Assembly: GCF_001476895.1 (NCBI RefSeq)
Contig: NZ_LDTB01000025.1
Coordinates: 1 to 64,000 of the forward strand
Direction of reading: 5' to 3'
Length of the DNA: 64,000 nucleotides
Source of the DNA: Sphingomonas endophytica
GTDB lineage: Bacteria; Pseudomonadota; Alphaproteobacteria; Sphingomonadales; Sphingomonadaceae
Below are positions 52,461 to 61,820 of the stretch, piece after piece. The stretch's first letter is position 1; each line of letters starts with the position of its first letter. Both the position numbers and the translations under genes were made by a program. The notes beneath the pieces were generated by a model. The model was not told the origin of the DNA and did no database searches. It worked only from the letters and a program-made list of their open reading frames with translations.

Positions 52461-54866
52461 TCAGAAGCTGTAGAACAGGCTCAGCACCGCCTGCCGCCGC
52501 TCGCCGGGCATCGCCCACCCGCCGGTGACGACGCCGGTCGTGGCGTTCACGTTGTTGCGGACGTTGGTCAGATACTTCGCGTCCGTGACGTTCTGCACGT
52601 TGAGCTGCAGCGTCAGCCCCTCGCGGAAACTGTATGCCAGATACGCGCGGTGGATCAGGTAATCGTCGGTCTTCAGCAGCGCGGCATTGGCCAGCGTCGG
52701 GACATAGGTGGTGAACGCGCCCTGATAGGTCAGGCCATAGCCGACCTCCAGCCCGAACGGCAGCTTGTAGGTGGTGAACAGGCTGCCCGAATGCGCCGGG
52801 GTCTGCACCAGCGGGCTGCCGCGTTGCGGATCGGGATTGGCGACACTGTTCCCGCACCCGGTGGTGCCGGGCCGCTTGAGGCAGAAGTCGGACACCGATT
52901 GCAGCACCTCGCTATCGAGATAGGTGTAATTGGCGAAGATCGACCAGTTGCGGGTGATGTTGCCCGATGCGCCCAGCGCGATGCCGTCCACGCGGCTGCG
53001 CCCGTCGACGACCTGCACCATCGGCAGCGCGGGGTCGTTGGACGGCACGCGATAGCTGCTGCGTTCGTTGCGGAACGCCGCGGCGGTCAGTTCCAGGCGC
53101 CGCCCGAACAGCCCGGCCTTCACGCCCACCTCGTAATTCTTCGCGGTTTCCGGCGCGACGGCGCAGCTGTTGGCGACGACAGAATTGGACACGCTGACGC
53201 ATCCCAGCCGCACCGTCGCCGACGACGGCGTCTTCGCATTGCCGTAGCTGGCATAGAGGCTGACGTCCTGCACCGGATGATAGACCACGCCGGCGCGATA
53301 GGAGAACAGCCGCTCGCGGTTCGGCTGGCGCAGCTGTTCGGGCAGCGGTTGTGTCACCCCGGGCGCGACCGGCACCGGCAGCTGGTCGAACTCCGCATGC
53401 TGCTGTTCCCAGCGGATGCCGCCGTTCAGCTCGACATGCCGCCCCAGCTCCAGCGTGTCGAAGGCATAGACCGCGATGTTGCGGGTGGACGATCGGGACC
53501 GCCCGGTGGTGACATCGTTGATCGACCCGCGATACACGGTGTCGGGGGCGCCGATCGACAGCGCCGGAAGCGGCGTGGTGACGGAGCCATCGGCGTTCCG
53601 CAACAGCGATCCGGCGCGGATCGCATAATCCTCCAACATCCACGACACGCCGATGTTCGCGACGTTGCGGATGCCGCCCTTCTGCCCGTGCTCGAGCCGG
53701 ATATCGGTCTGGTTCGCGAACAGCTGGTTCACCTGATCGCGCACCAGCCCGCGCGGACCGGACGGCAGCCACTGGCCCGGGCGCAGCGTCGAGGGGCAGG
53801 CCGCACCGGCCGTACCGCCCGCCACCTGCACCGGCTGCGTGCCGCTCGACAGGCAGAAGGTACCCTGCGGCGCGCTCGTGACGCTATACTGGCCGACGCG
53901 CTGCCAGCGGGTCAGGTTGCGGACCGACAGGTGATCGTTCACCGCGTGACGGAAGGTCGCGGTCAGCCGGTCGACATCCACATCCTGCCGGTCGAGGTTG
54001 CTGTAGCCGTAATAATCGCTGCGGTCCGATCCCGGAATCAGCCCGCCGACGAGGTCGTTGTTGAAATAGGGGATGCCGTACAGCGGCGTGTTGCGGTCCT
54101 GCTGGTGGACATAGGCGAGCGTCAGGCTGGTCGGTCCGTCCATCCCGATCGTCACCGCCGGCGCGACGCCCCAGCGCTCGTACTTCTCGACGTCGCGGCC
54201 CGGCACGTCATTGTGGTGATAGACCGCGTTCAGCCGGACCCCGATCAGGTCGGAGAGGCGCTCGTTCGCGTCGATCGCGGCGCGATAATAGGCGTCGGTG
54301 CCGATCGCCGCCTGCGCGATCGTCAGGTCTTCGGAACGCGGCTCCTTGCTGACCAGGTTGATGGTGCCGCCGACCGAGCCAGAGCCGTTGAAGACCGAAT
54401 TGGCGCCGTTGTACACCTCGATCTGTTGCAGGTTGAACGGATCAGTGCGGCTGTATTGCGCGCTGTCGCGGATGCCGTCGATCGTGATGTCGTTGTTTGC
54501 GGAATAGCCGCGCAGGTTGATGCTGTCGCCATATCCACCGCCGCCCTCGCCCGCCCCGAAGGTGATGCCCGGCAGCGTCTGGAGCGCGTCGCGCAGCGTC
54601 AGCAGGTTCTGCTTGCGCAGCGTCTGGTCGGAAATGACCGTCACCGTCTGCGGCAGGTCGAGCAGCATCGAGGTCGCCTTCGGGCTTTCGAGCTGATCGG
54701 GGGCCCGCTCCCGCGCGCCGGTCACGATCACCTCGTCGCGGTCGATCCGCGCGCGACCGTCCTGCACCGCCGCCGCATCGCGCGCGGGCGCTTCGGCCAT
54801 CGCCGGCGCCGTGGCGATGAACCCGATGCACGACAGCGCCAGAAACGAGGCGGTGGACGACGACAT
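52461..54866 (-). CDS. TonB-dependent siderophore receptor (Fiu/PiuA-like)
   Basis: 801 aa. Signal peptide MSSSTASFLALSCIGFIATA to about 24. Plug domain with DLPQTVTVISDQTLRKQNLL and NLRGYSANNDITIDGIRDSA; barrel ends in LSLFYSF with the terminal Phe. It imports a catecholate-type ferric siderophore, judged from the piuC neighbour. A Fur-box-like sequence lies upstream, so it is probably iron-repressed. Confidence 0.9.
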   Translation of the reverse strand: MSSSTASFLALSCIGFIATAPAMAEAPARDAAAVQDGRARIDRDEVIVTGARERAPDQLESPKATSMLLDLPQTVTVISDQTLRKQNLLTLRDALQTLPGITFGAGEGGGGYGDSINLRGYSANNDITIDGIRDSAQYSRTDPFNLQQIEVYNGANSVFNGSGSVGGTINLVSKEPRSEDLTIAQAAIGTDAYYRAAIDANERLSDLIGVRLNAVYHHNDVPGRDVEKYERWGVAPAVTIGMDGPTSLTLAYVHQQDRNTPLYGIPYFNNDLVGGLIPGSDRSDYYGYSNLDRQDVDVDRLTATFRHAVNDHLSVRNLTRWQRVGQYSVTSAPQGTFCLSSGTQPVQVAGGTAGAACPSTLRPGQWLPSGPRGLVRDQVNQLFANQTDIRLEHGQKGGIRNVANIGVSWMLEDYAIRAGSLLRNADGSVTTPLPALSIGAPDTVYRGSINDVTTGRSRSSTRNIAVYAFDTLELGRHVELNGGIRWEQQHAEFDQLPVPVAPGVTQPLPEQLRQPNRERLFSYRAGVVYHPVQDVSLYASYGNAKTPSSATVRLGCVSVSNSVVANSCAVAPETAKNYEVGVKAGLFGRRLELTAAAFRNERSSYRVPSNDPALPMVQVVDGRSRVDGIALGASGNITRNWSIFANYTYLDSEVLQSVSDFCLKRPGTTGCGNSVANPDPQRGSPLVQTPAHSGSLFTTYKLPFGLEVGYGLTYQGAFTTYVPTLANAALLKTDDYLIHRAYLAYSFREGLTLQLNVQNVTDAKYLTNVRNNVNATTGVVTGGWAMPGERRQAVLSLFYSF

Positions 54867-54895
54867 GACTGCTTCCCCTTTTTGTTGAGGCAGCA

Positions 54896-54914
54896 GCTAT
54901 TGCGAGTTACTTTC
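54896..54914 (-). promoter_or_regulatory. Fur-box-like site upstream of the TonB receptor
   Basis: On the minus strand GAAAGTAACTCGCAATAGC resembles the alphaproteobacterial Fur box half (NTCGCAATAG). It lies about 30-48 bp before the start codon. Confidence 0.4.
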
Positions 54915-54924
54915 AGAGTCAACG

Positions 54925-55200
54925 CTAATGCGAGGGGCTCGCATCAATGTCGCGGAACATGTCCGGGTTGGTCGTCAGCCACGACCGGATCGCGCTGGCC
55001 AGGTTGGGCGGATCATCCTGCGCGATCCGCAGCGCATCGATCTGCGCGACCAGCGCCGACAGCGGCAGGAGGTGAACCGCGGCGGCGCGTTCCAGCGCGG
55101 TCCAGAATACCGGTTCGAGACTGACCGAGGTGGCGTGGCCGGCAATCGTGACCGATCGCTTGACCGGGCCGATGAAGCCGCCGGGCGGTGGCGTCAGCAT
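54925..55200 (-). CDS. ribbon-helix-helix protein (RHH_4 type)
   Basis: 91 aa from ATG 55200. VKRSVTIAGHATSVSLEPVF, then WTALERAAAVHLLPLSALVA, is the RHH_4 domain. The C-terminus is disordered. A possible transcription regulator; target unknown. It sits between the TonB receptor and CobT. Confidence 0.78.
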   Translation of the reverse strand: MLTPPPGGFIGPVKRSVTIAGHATSVSLEPVFWTALERAAAVHLLPLSALVAQIDALRIAQDDPPNLASAIRSWLTTNPDMFRDIDASPSH

Positions 55201-55211
55201 TCGCGCGTTCC

Positions 55212-55323
55212 CCCACCGTCCTCCCGCCGCAGGCCGGGGCCCCATCGGCAAGGCTGACGCAACCGGGCGACGCGCGTCGTCATCCTCTCAAGTGACCGGA
55301 CCCCGGCCTGCGCCGGGGTGACG
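55212..55323. repeat. REP-like palindrome pair before cobT end
   Basis: GCAGGCCGGGGCCCC near 55220 and CCCCGGC-CTGC-GCCGGGG at 55301-55318. Same type as the repeats at 50539 and 59994. Confidence 0.6.
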
Positions 55324-55363
55324 GCAGAAGCGGCGGAAAGGACCGCAACGTCGGCGGCGGTCC

Positions 55364-57187
55364 TCACTCCGCATCGAACAGCGCGGCGAGCTGTTCGATG
55401 ATCGTCCCTCCCAGTTGCTCGGCATCCATGATCGTCACCGCGCGACTGTAATATCGGGTCACGTCGTGCCCGATACCGATCGCGACCAGTTCGACCGGCG
55501 AACGCTTCTCGATCCACGCGATCACCTGCCGCAGATGCCGTTCGAGATACGAGCCCGAATTGACGCTCAGCGTCGAATCGTCGACCGGCGCACCATCGGA
55601 AATGACCATCAGGATGCGCCGCTCCTCGGGCCGCGCGATCATCCGGTTGTGCGCCCACATCAGCGCCTCGCCGTCGATATTCTCCTTCAGCAACCCCTCG
55701 CGCATCATCAGCCCTAGCGCGGTGCGCGCGCGCCGCCACGGCTCGTCCGCGCGCTTGTAGACGATGTGACGCACGTCGTTGAGGCGCCCCGGCTGCGGCG
55801 GGCGACCGGCGGCCAGCCACGTCTCGCGGCTCTGCCCGCCCTTCCATGCGCGGGTCGTGAAGCCCAGGATCTCGGTCTTCACCCCGCAGCGCTCCAGCGT
55901 GCGCGCAAGGATGTCGGCGCTGATCGCCGCGATCGAGATCGGGCGCCCGCGCATCGACCCCGAATTGTCGATCAGCAGCGTCACCACCGTGTCGCGGAAT
56001 TCGGTGTCGCGCTCGATCTTGTAGCTCAGCGACTGCGTCGGGTTCACCACCACGCGCGCCAGCCGCGCCGCATCGAGCAGCCCCTCCTCCTGATCGAAGT
56101 CCCACGACCGCGACTGCTGCGCCATCAACCGCCGCTGGAGCCGGTTGGCCAGTTTCGACACCGCCGATTGCAGGTGGACGAGCTGCTGGTCCAGATAGCC
56201 GCGCAGCCGCACCAGCTCCTCGGGCTCGCACAGGTCGGTTGCGGCGACCACTTCGTCGAACCGCTCGGTCCAGACCTTATAGTCGAACTGCGCGTGCGGG
56301 TCGGCGACCGGGCGATTGGGGCGCACCGGCTGCATCCCTTCCTCGCCTTCGTCACCGGGCTCGCCCTCGGCGTCGTCGATGTCGTCGCCCTCAAGCTGCT
56401 CGCTCTCGCCCTCCTGCGACTGGTCGTCGCGCTGCTGCCCACGCGCCTCGACCTCGGATTCACCGTCGGAGCCCTCCGTATCCCCCTCATCGGGGGCATC
56501 GGTGTCCTGCCCCTCCTCGCCTTCCTGGTCCTCGCCGCCCTCGTCGCTGTCCTGCGGCTCCTGCTCGCCCTCGACCAGTTCGAGCTGTTCCAGCACCTTG
56601 CGGGCCAGAGCCTGAAAGCTTTGCTGATCGTCCAGCGCCAGCGCCAGCGCGCCCAGATCGGTCTTCTCCCCGATCCAGTCGCGGACCAGTGCCAACCCCG
56701 GCTCGGCCTCGACCGGCGGCACCCGCCCGGTCAGCGCCTCGCGCACCATCAGCCCCAGCGCGGAGGCCAGCGGCACCTCGCTCTTGTTGCGCGCGCGCGT
56801 GATCGGGTCGGTCCGCAGCCGCACGTCCAGCGCATGGGCCAGATTGTCCGCGATCCCCTGATACCCGCGGCTGCCGAGCGCCTCGACCCGCGCGTCCTCG
56901 ATCGCGTCATAGACGGCGCGCGCCGTCGCCTCGGCCGGCGCCCCGCGCGCGTGCATCGCGACATCATGGTGACGCAGCCGCAACGCGAAACCGTCCGCGA
57001 ACCCGCGCGCCTCCGCGACCTGATCCGCCGGAAGCGTGCGCGCCGGCATGGGCACGCGCAGGTGCTTCCCCGACTGAGCGGGCGCATCTGCGGTATAGGC
57101 CAGCTCCAGCTCTGCCTCGTCGGACAGCGCACGCGCGGTCCCGCCCAGCACGGCCTTGAAGCGATCGAGGGGGGTTTCCTGCGCCAT
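55364..57187 (-). CDS. cobT: CobT-like cobaltochelatase subunit (vWA protein)
   Basis: 607 aa. N-terminal CobT domain ([20 protein letters not shown]), an acidic central stretch about 210-300 ([18 protein letters not shown]), and a C-terminal vWA domain with MIDAS DNSGSM. It pairs with the AAA+ CobS encoded upstream. In cobalamin producers the pair inserts cobalt together with CobN; no CobN is in this window. Confidence 0.9.
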   Translation of the reverse strand: MAQETPLDRFKAVLGGTARALSDEAELELAYTADAPAQSGKHLRVPMPARTLPADQVAEARGFADGFALRLRHHDVAMHARGAPAEATARAVYDAIEDARVEALGSRGYQGIADNLAHALDVRLRTDPITRARNKSEVPLASALGLMVREALTGRVPPVEAEPGLALVRDWIGEKTDLGALALALDDQQSFQALARKVLEQLELVEGEQEPQDSDEGGEDQEGEEGQDTDAPDEGDTEGSDGESEVEARGQQRDDQSQEGESEQLEGDDIDDAEGEPGDEGEEGMQPVRPNRPVADPHAQFDYKVWTERFDEVVAATDLCEPEELVRLRGYLDQQLVHLQSAVSKLANRLQRRLMAQQSRSWDFDQEEGLLDAARLARVVVNPTQSLSYKIERDTEFRDTVVTLLIDNSGSMRGRPISIAAISADILARTLERCGVKTEILGFTTRAWKGGQSRETWLAAGRPPQPGRLNDVRHIVYKRADEPWRRARTALGLMMREGLLKENIDGEALMWAHNRMIARPEERRILMVISDGAPVDDSTLSVNSGSYLERHLRQVIAWIEKRSPVELVAIGIGHDVTRYYSRAVTIMDAEQLGGTIIEQLAALFDAE

Positions 57188-57203
57188 CAGGCCCGACGTC
57201 GCC

Positions 57204-58208
57204 TCACGCCGTCCCCACCACGCTTTCGGGCAGATCCTTGCCGAACACGCGCTGATAATATTCCGCCACCAATGCCCGCTCGGTCTCGTCGCACTTGTTG
57301 AGGAACGACAGGCGGAATGCGAAGCCGACGTCGTTGAAGATCAGGCTGTTCTGCGCCCAGGTGATGACGGTGCGCGGGCTCATCACGGTCGAGATGTCGC
57401 CGTTGATGAAGCCCTTGCGCGTCAGGTCGGCGACACGAACCATGTTCTCGACCAGCTTCTTGCCCTCGGGCTTGTCATACTCGCCCGACTTGGCGAGCAC
57501 GATCTGCGCCTCGGTGACGGCGGGCAGGTAATTGAGCGTCACGACCACGTTCCAGCGGTCCATCTGCCCCTGATTGATCTGCTGCGTGCCGTGGTACAGC
57601 CCGCTGGTATCGCCCAGCCCGACCGTGTTGGCGGTCGCGAACAGCCGGAAATGAGGGTTCGGGCGGATCACGCGATTCTGGTCGAGCAAGGTCAGCTTGC
57701 CCTCGGTCTCCAGCACGCGCTGGATCACGAACATCACGTCGGGACGCCCCGCATCATATTCGTCGAACACCAGCGCGGTCGGCGTCTGCAGCGCCCAGGG
57801 CAGCAACCCCTCGCGGAACTCGGTCACCTGCTGCCCGTCGCGCAGCACGATCGCGTCGCGCCCGACCAGGTCGATGCGGCTGATGTGCGCGTCCAGGTTG
57901 ATGCGGATGCACGGCCACTTCAGCCGCGCCGCCACCTGCTCGATATGGCTCGACTTGCCGGTGCCGTGATAGCCCTGCACCATCACGCGGCGGTTGTGCG
58001 CGAAGCCCGCGACGATCGCCAGCGTGGTGTCCGGATCGAAGACATAGGCCGGGTCGAGATCGGGCACGCGCTCGTCCGCGACCGAGAAGGCGGGCACCTC
58101 CATGTCCGAATCGATCCCGAACAGGTCGCGCACCTTCACCATCTTGTCGGGCGCGTCGAGGATCGTGGTCTCGCGGCTGTCGGGCTGCGTGTTCGGGATG
58201 TCGGTCAT
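57204..58208 (-). CDS. cobS: CobS-like AAA+ ATPase
   Basis: 334 aa from ATG 58208. Walker [11 protein letters not shown], Walker [11 protein letters not shown], sensor LFATANTVG. The N-terminal [20 protein letters not shown] is typical of CobS. 16 bp upstream of cobT in the same operon. It forms the hexameric motor with CobT. Confidence 0.92.
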   Translation of the reverse strand: MTDIPNTQPDSRETTILDAPDKMVKVRDLFGIDSDMEVPAFSVADERVPDLDPAYVFDPDTTLAIVAGFAHNRRVMVQGYHGTGKSSHIEQVAARLKWPCIRINLDAHISRIDLVGRDAIVLRDGQQVTEFREGLLPWALQTPTALVFDEYDAGRPDVMFVIQRVLETEGKLTLLDQNRVIRPNPHFRLFATANTVGLGDTSGLYHGTQQINQGQMDRWNVVVTLNYLPAVTEAQIVLAKSGEYDKPEGKKLVENMVRVADLTRKGFINGDISTVMSPRTVITWAQNSLIFNDVGFAFRLSFLNKCDETERALVAEYYQRVFGKDLPESVVGTA

Positions 58209-58579
58209 GCGATACGCCGTCTTGCTGGTGTTGCCCAACTCAGTGCGAACACGGCGCGCCCGCGTCAACCCGCCGTGCGCGTCGCTCGTGCCGGGTCGGG
58301 CGGGAGGACTGGTTGCTCAACGCGCGCCCGCGTCGCCGGTTTCGACCGGTCATCGTCGCATGACGCCGCGTTGATCGCCGTCGGCCTGCCGCACGATGGC
58401 CGCCGCCCCGGCTCACCGGATTCACTTCCGCTCGGACCGAAACAGAAAAGGGGGCCGCTCTTGCGGCCCCCGCTCGTCATGCCGTCAACGCCCGCCGCGG
58501 CGAAGGCGCGTCGTCGGACGGCGCGCGGTGGCGCGCCGCCGGCCGGGCAAGTCCTCGGGTATTCACATCCAAGCTGGGC
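58209..58579. other. intergenic region between lpd and cobS
   Basis: No gene supported. It contains the terminator of the leftward suc-lpd operon at 58450-58471 and, further left, the promoter region of cobS. Frames seen here are Arg-rich shadows. Confidence 0.55.
58450..58471 (-). terminator. intrinsic terminator of the suc-lpd operon
   Basis: GGGGGCCGC / GCGGCCCCC, 9-bp stem and 4-nt loop; on the minus strand it is followed by TTTTCTGTTT. This is a good Rho-independent terminator 109 bp after the lpd stop. Confidence 0.85.
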
Positions 58580-59980
58580 TTAGATGTGAATGGGCTTGCC
58601 GAGCACGGCCATCGCGGCTTCCTTCACCGCTTCCGAATGCGTCGGGTGCGCGTGGCAGGTATAGGCGATGTCCTCGCTGGTCGCGCCGAACTCCATCGCC
58701 TGCGCGGCCTGTGCGATCATCGTGCCCGCGACGCTGGCGATGCACCACACGCCCAGCACGCGGTCGGTCTTGGCGTCGGCGATCACCTTCACCAGCCCGT
58801 CCGGCTCGTGGTTGGTCTTGGCGCGGCTGTTGGCCATCATCGGGAACTTGCCGACCTTGACCTCACCCTGCTCGCGCGCGGCTTCCTCGGTCAGCCCGAC
58901 GCCGGCGACTTCCGGCCAGGTATAGACGACCGACGGAATCACCGCGTGGTTCACGATGCCGTGGCGGCCGGCGATATTCTCCGCGACAGCGATGCCTTCG
59001 TCCTCGGCCTTGTGCGCCAGCATCGGACCCGGCACCACGTCACCGATCGCCCACACGCCGTCCGCCTTGGTGCGGAAGTCGTGATCGATCTCGATCTGCC
59101 CACGCGGGTTGGTCGACAGCCCGGCGGCCTCCAGATTCAGCCCGTTGGTGTTCGGACGCCGCCCGATCGACACCAGCACATGGCTGGCCTCGATCGTCGT
59201 CGCCTCGCCACCGGCGGCGGGCTCGACGGTCAGGATCGCCTTGTCACCCTCGACCTTGATCCCCGTGACCTTGGTCGACAGCTGGAACTCGATCCCCTGC
59301 TTCTTGAAGATCTTGTTCGATTCCTTGCGGATATCGCCGTCGAAGCCGGGCAGGATCTGGTCGAGATATTCGACGCACGTCACCTTCGCGCCCAGGCGGC
59401 GCCACACGCTGCCCAGCTCCAGTCCGATCACGCCGCCGCCGATCACGACGAGATGCTCCGGCACCTTCGGCAGATCGAGCGCGCCGGTCGAATCGACGAT
59501 GATCTTCTGGTCGATCTCGACCCCCGGCAGCGGCGTGACGCTGGAGCCGGTCGCGATCACGATGTTCTTCGCGGTCACGGTCTGCCCGGCGACGTCGACG
59601 CTGTGCGCGTCCTTGAACGCGGCGCGGCCCTTCAGCCACGTTACCTTGTTCTTCTTGAACAGATATTCGATCCCGCCGGTCAGCTGCTTCACCGCGTCGC
59701 GGCGCTGGCCGTGCATCGTGTCGAGGTCGAGCTCGACGGTCGTCTTGATGCCCAGCTTCGCCATCGCGCCATTGGCGGCGTGGTCGTACAGCTCGGACGC
59801 GTGCAGCAGCGCCTTCGACGGAATGCAGCCGACGTTGAGGCAGGTGCCGCCCAGCGTCTCGCGGCTTTCGGCGCAGGCGGTCTTCAGCCCCAGCTGCGCG
59901 GCGCGGATCGCCGCGACATAGCCGCCGGGGCCGGCACCGATCACGAGGACGTCATAGTCGTACTGCTGTTCGTCAGCCAT
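58580..59980 (-). CDS. lpd: dihydrolipoyl dehydrogenase (E3)
   Basis: 466 aa. I take the ATG at 59980 and not the one at 59986 because GGAGG is only 1 nt from the first but 7 nt from the second. FAD site VIGAGPGGYVAAI, redox pair GGTCLNVGC (Cys47, Cys52), NAD site VIGGGVIGLELG, and the C-terminal HAHPTHSEAV with the catalytic His-Glu. It reoxidises lipoamide for 2-oxoglutarate dehydrogenase. Confidence 0.95.
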   Translation of the reverse strand: MADEQQYDYDVLVIGAGPGGYVAAIRAAQLGLKTACAESRETLGGTCLNVGCIPSKALLHASELYDHAANGAMAKLGIKTTVELDLDTMHGQRRDAVKQLTGGIEYLFKKNKVTWLKGRAAFKDAHSVDVAGQTVTAKNIVIATGSSVTPLPGVEIDQKIIVDSTGALDLPKVPEHLVVIGGGVIGLELGSVWRRLGAKVTCVEYLDQILPGFDGDIRKESNKIFKKQGIEFQLSTKVTGIKVEGDKAILTVEPAAGGEATTIEASHVLVSIGRRPNTNGLNLEAAGLSTNPRGQIEIDHDFRTKADGVWAIGDVVPGPMLAHKAEDEGIAVAENIAGRHGIVNHAVIPSVVYTWPEVAGVGLTEEAAREQGEVKVGKFPMMANSRAKTNHEPDGLVKVIADAKTDRVLGVWCIASVAGTMIAQAAQAMEFGATSEDIAYTCHAHPTHSEAVKEAAMAVLGKPIHI

Positions 59981-59993
59981 TTCCATGCCTCCA

Positions 59994-60090
59994 CCCCGGC
60001 GGACGCCGGGGTCCAGTTACGGGCCGGAGATGGGGAACGCCGCGCCCGGTTACATCTGCCTTCCCAACTGGGCCCCGGCGTTCGCCGGGG
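59994..60090. repeat. REP-like palindrome pair between sucB and lpd
   Basis: CCCCGGCG-GA-CGCCGGGG (59994-60011) and CCCCGGCG-TT-CGCCGGGG (60073-60090), two perfect 8-bp stems 61 bp apart. In an operon gap they may protect or separate mRNA segments. Confidence 0.75.
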
Positions 60091-60109
60091 CGGTACGTTG
60101 GGCCGTATC

Positions 60110-61315
60110 TTAAAGGTCGATCAGGATGCGGGTCGGGTCCTCGATCGCGTTCTTCAGCGCGACGAGGAAGGTCACCGCCTCGCGACCGTCGATCAGGCGG
60201 TGGTCGTAGCTGAGCGCCAGATACATCATCGGGCGAACGACGACCTGACCGTCACGGACCACCGGGCGCTCCTCGATACGGTGCAGGCCCAGCACCGCCG
60301 ACTGCGGCGGGTTGATGATCGGGGTCGACATCAGCGAACCGAACACGCCGCCGTTCGAGATCGTGAAGGTGCCGCCCTTCATCTCGTCCATCTTCAGCGT
60401 GCCGTCCTTGGCGCGCTTGCCGAAGTCGCCGATCGTCTTCTCGATGCCGGCGACCGACAGGTCCTGCGCATCGCGGATGACCGGCACGACCAGCCCGTTC
60501 GGCGCGCTGACCGCGACCGAGATGTCGGCGTAATCGTGATAGACGATCTCGTCGCCCTCGATCGAGGCGTTGACGGCCGGAATGTCCTTCAGCGCCATCG
60601 TCGCGGCCTTCACGAAGAAGCCCATGAAGCCCAGGCGGACGCCGTGCTTCTTCTCGAACAGGTCCTTGTACTTGGCGCGCGCCTCGATCACCGCGGTCAT
60701 GTCGACGTCGTTGAACGTCGTCAGCATCGCGGCGGTGTTCTGCGCTTCCTTCAGGCGCTTGGCGATCGTCTGGCGCAGGCGCGTCATCTTCACGCGCTCT
60801 TCCTTGCGCCCGCCCGAGGTCGCGGCGGTCGGGGCCGGAGCGGGCGCGGCGGCCGGTGCGGCGGGCTTCGACGAGGCGGCGGCGGCGACGTCTTCCTTGG
60901 TCAGGCGGCCGTCCTTGCCGGTGCCCTTCACGGTCGACGGATCGACGCCGTGCTCCAGCACCGCGCGGCGGACCGACGGGGACAGCGCGGCGGCGTCACC
61001 CGATGCGGCCGGGGCCGGGGCGGCGGGCGCCTCGGTGACGGCGGGCTGCGGCGCGGCGCTCTTGGCCGGCGCACCGTCACCGCTCTCGATCGTCGTGATC
61101 AGCGCGCCCACCTCGACCGTGTCGCCGACCTTGACCGCATGCTGGCCCATCACGCCCGCGACGGGCGAGGGAACCTCGACCGAGACCTTGTCGGTCTCCA
61201 GGCTGGCAATGGGTTCGTCGGCGGCGACCGCATCGCCGGGCTGCTTCAGCCATTCGCCGACCGTCGCTTCGGTGATCGATTCGCCCAGCGTCGGGACGAG
61301 AACCTCGGTTGCCAT
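60110..61315 (-). CDS. sucB: 2-oxoglutarate dehydrogenase E2 (dihydrolipoyl succinyltransferase)
   Basis: 401 aa from ATG 61315, with GGAAG upstream. Lipoyl domain with [14 protein letters not shown] (Lys43), Ala/Pro linker, E3-binding domain ([20 protein letters not shown]), linker, and catalytic domain ending in [17 protein letters not shown]. Transfers succinyl groups to CoA. Confidence 0.95.
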   Translation of the reverse strand: MATEVLVPTLGESITEATVGEWLKQPGDAVAADEPIASLETDKVSVEVPSPVAGVMGQHAVKVGDTVEVGALITTIESGDGAPAKSAAPQPAVTEAPAAPAPAASGDAAALSPSVRRAVLEHGVDPSTVKGTGKDGRLTKEDVAAAASSKPAAPAAAPAPAPTAATSGGRKEERVKMTRLRQTIAKRLKEAQNTAAMLTTFNDVDMTAVIEARAKYKDLFEKKHGVRLGFMGFFVKAATMALKDIPAVNASIEGDEIVYHDYADISVAVSAPNGLVVPVIRDAQDLSVAGIEKTIGDFGKRAKDGTLKMDEMKGGTFTISNGGVFGSLMSTPIINPPQSAVLGLHRIEERPVVRDGQVVVRPMMYLALSYDHRLIDGREAVTFLVALKNAIEDPTRILIDL

Positions 61316-61316
61316 G

Positions 61317-61820
61317 TTACTTCCTGTCCTGTTCATCGTCGATATGAGAGGCGCCGCCGATCATCGCGGACAACGGCGCGGTAGGTACGGTGTTCATTCG
61401 GGTATCGTCGCAGGCCAGTTGCGCCAGCGCGCCCGCGGGCGCCTCGGCCACCATGGCGAGCGACATTGGACGCCCCTTTGCCAGCGCCGCCGCCTGCGGC
61501 TCCATGCCATAGGGGGCGGCGTCGCCGGTGATGCGGGTCAGCGTGCTATCGACCGCATAGCCGCGGATCGACGTCACGCGATCCGCGACGCAATCGACCT
61601 GAAAGACGGTCAGGTGTCGCGGCGCATCGCCCGGAATGCCCATCTGCAGCAGCGCGACGGTCCGCGCGGCGCGCGGACCGTGCGTACCCAATGCGCTGCC
61701 ATCCGGCGCGGGCAGCAGCGGATGCCAGGTGAAGTCGCGCAACGCCGGAACGCCCGCCGCGACGGGGGCAGGCCCCGCCACGATCGACAGCGCACCGGCG
61801 ATGATCGCGACCATCGGCAT
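61317..61820 (-). CDS. exported protein of unknown function between sucA and sucB
   Basis: 167 aa. An N-terminal hydrophobic signal ([20 protein letters not shown]) and no other TM. The mature part has two cysteines ([10 protein letters not shown] and LACDDT) and no family I know. Its ATG overlaps the sucA stop (ATGA), and it ends 1 bp before the sucB start, so it is fully embedded in the operon. This is odd for a secreted protein among cytosolic enzymes. Confidence 0.72.
   Translation of the reverse strand: MPMVAIIAGALSIVAGPAPVAAGVPALRDFTWHPLLPAPDGSALGTHGPRAARTVALLQMGIPGDAPRHLTVFQVDCVADRVTSIRGYAVDSTLTRITGDAAPYGMEPQAAALAKGRPMSLAMVAEAPAGALAQLACDDTRMNTVPTAPLSAMIGGASHIDDEQDRK

Noticed and set aside
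58586..61384. 932-codon plus-strand open frame opposite lpd and sucB
   Set aside because: It mirrors two unmistakable enzymes, is Arg/His/Asp-rich and has no domain; it arises from high GC at the third codon position.
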